Source: Clostridiales bacterium (GTDB taxonomy: Bacteria > Bacillota > Clostridia > Lachnospirales > Lachnospiraceae). From it: DNA of 12,073 nt. Below the pieces are notes generated by a model. It was not told the origin of the DNA. It ran no database searches and saw only the letters and a program-made list of their open reading frames with translations. Position numbers and translations under genes: made by a program. Location: contig JAAZDA010000142.1 in the NCBI GenBank assembly GCA_012512995.1, positions 1 to 12,073 on the forward strand. The letters are read 5' to 3'. Positions 11,271-12,073 of this stretch are shown in pieces (position 1 is the first letter of the stretch; every line of letters begins with the position of its first letter).

Positions 11271-12073
11271 ATGAGTGAAAAAGAAATAGCCATTCAGGTC
11301 ACACAACTGAATAAAAGATATAAGCTTTATCCGCATAACCGTGACAGGCTGGCTGATACGCTGGGCTTTAAGAATGCCCACTATACAGAACACATGGCGC
11401 TTGAGAATGTCGATATGACAGTCTATAAAGGCGAAACAGTCGGCATCATCGGGACGAACGGATCCGGTAAATCAACGATACTCAAGATCATCACAGGTGT
11501 TCTGAACCCCACTTCCGGAGACGTAAGAGTTGCAGGCAGAATATCGGCGCTCCTCGAGCTCGGAGCAGGTTTCAACATGGAGTACAACGGGATAGAGAAC
11601 ATCTATCTCAACGGTACGATGATAGGCTTTTCAGAGCGTGAAATTGCAGAAAAACTTGACGCGATACTTGATTTTGCCGATATCGGAGAATACGTTTATC
11701 AGCCGGTCAAAACATATTCATCAGGTATGTTCATGCGACTGGCTTTTGCTGTGGCAATAAACATAGAACCTGAGATCCTTATTGTTGACGAGGCTCTGTC
11801 GGTGGGAGATGTTTTCTTTCAGGCAAAGTGTTATCACAAATTTGAGGAGTTCAAAAAGGAAGGCAAGACCGTACTCTTTGTCAGTCATGATCTCAGCAAT
11901 ATCAGTAAATACTGTGACCGTGTCGTGCTGCTCAACAAAGGGCACAAGCTCGGAGAGGGCAGCCCGAAGGAAATGATAGATATCTACAAGCAGGTGCTTG
12001 TGGGACAGTATGATCCCAATGGGAGAAATGACCATCTGGATTCACTGCCGCCCGGGATGAGCGCCGATGACGC
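11271..12073 (+). CDS. Polysaccharide ABC transporter ATP-binding protein (Wzt/TagH-like), partial at window end
   Basis: The frame is open from ATG 11271 to the window edge (267 complete codons), so the 3' end is missing. The nucleotide-binding domain is complete: Walker A G-T-N-G-S-G-K-S-T at 61-69, the family-specific signature Y-S-S-G-M at 149-153, Walker B I-L-I-V-D-E at 169-174, and the H-loop histidine H206 in V-S-H-D. The Y-S-S-G-M signature and the R-I-S-A-L-L-E-L-G-A-G-F stretch are typical of Wzt/TagH exporters. The start has AGAGG 8 nt upstream. Residues after about 240 start a region that may become a Wzt-type carbohydrate-binding domain, but this cannot be judged here. It energises export together with the permease encoded just upstream. 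Confidence 0.95.
   Translation, partial: MSEKEIAIQVTQLNKRYKLYPHNRDRLADTLGFKNAHYTEHMALENVDMTVYKGETVGIIGTNGSGKSTILKIITGVLNPTSGDVRVAGRISALLELGAGFNMEYNGIENIYLNGTMIGFSEREIAEKLDAILDFADIGEYVYQPVKTYSSGMFMRLAFAVAINIEPEILIVDEALSVGDVFFQAKCYHKFEEFKKEGKTVLFVSHDLSNISKYCDRVVLLNKGHKLGEGSPKEMIDIYKQVLVGQYDPNGRNDHLDSLPPGMSADD

Overview
The window looks like part of a Clostridia chromosome, plausibly Lachnospiraceae or a near relative. The evidence is moderate GC content, tRNA genes without an encoded CCA end, clear Shine-Dalgarno sequences, extended -10 (TGnTATAAT) promoters, and protein sequences that read like Firmicutes homologues. The taxonomic call is inference from sequence style, not from a search.

Layout. 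(1) 1-269: tRNA-Glu(TTC) and tRNA-Cys(GCA) on the + strand, separated by a hairpin and closed by a strong bidirectional terminator. (2) 312-1934, minus strand: a TtcA-like PP-loop tRNA-thiolation enzyme followed by an MntP manganese exporter. Each appears to have its own promoter, and a perfect 12-bp inverted repeat touches both promoters. (3) 1960-5579, plus strand: a three-gene membrane cassette made of an unrecognised four-TM protein with a large extracytoplasmic tail, an MBOAT O-acyltransferase (AlgI/DltB-like), and a membrane-anchored SGNH-like protein. (4) 5546-6691, minus strand: a second SGNH-like, membrane-anchored protein. It converges on and overlaps the previous gene by 34 bp, and it has lost the catalytic serine and the usual GxND asparagine. 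(5) 6786-7533, plus strand: two overlapping small four-TM transporters of the SMR/DMT type, resembling ArnE/ArnF-style flippase halves. (6) 7551-12073, plus strand: a fresh promoter, then rfbB, rfbA and rfbC (dTDP-glucose to dTDP-4-keto-L-rhamnose), a Wzm/TagG-like ABC permease with an extra N-terminal TM pair, and a Wzt/TagH-like ATPase that runs off the window edge.

How it fits together. From about 2 kb onward this is a cell-surface glycopolymer locus. rfbBAC supplies a dTDP-deoxysugar precursor; rfbD, the final reductase for dTDP-L-rhamnose, is not in the window. Wzm/Wzt would export the lipid-linked polymer. The MBOAT/SGNH cassette probably acylates a surface polymer outside the membrane. 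The paired small transporters could flip a lipid-linked sugar for side-chain modification. Only the sugar-nucleotide enzymes, ABC transporter, MBOAT, MntP and PP-loop enzyme are firm family calls; the joint role is inference. I see no mobile element, CRISPR array, rRNA or phage gene.
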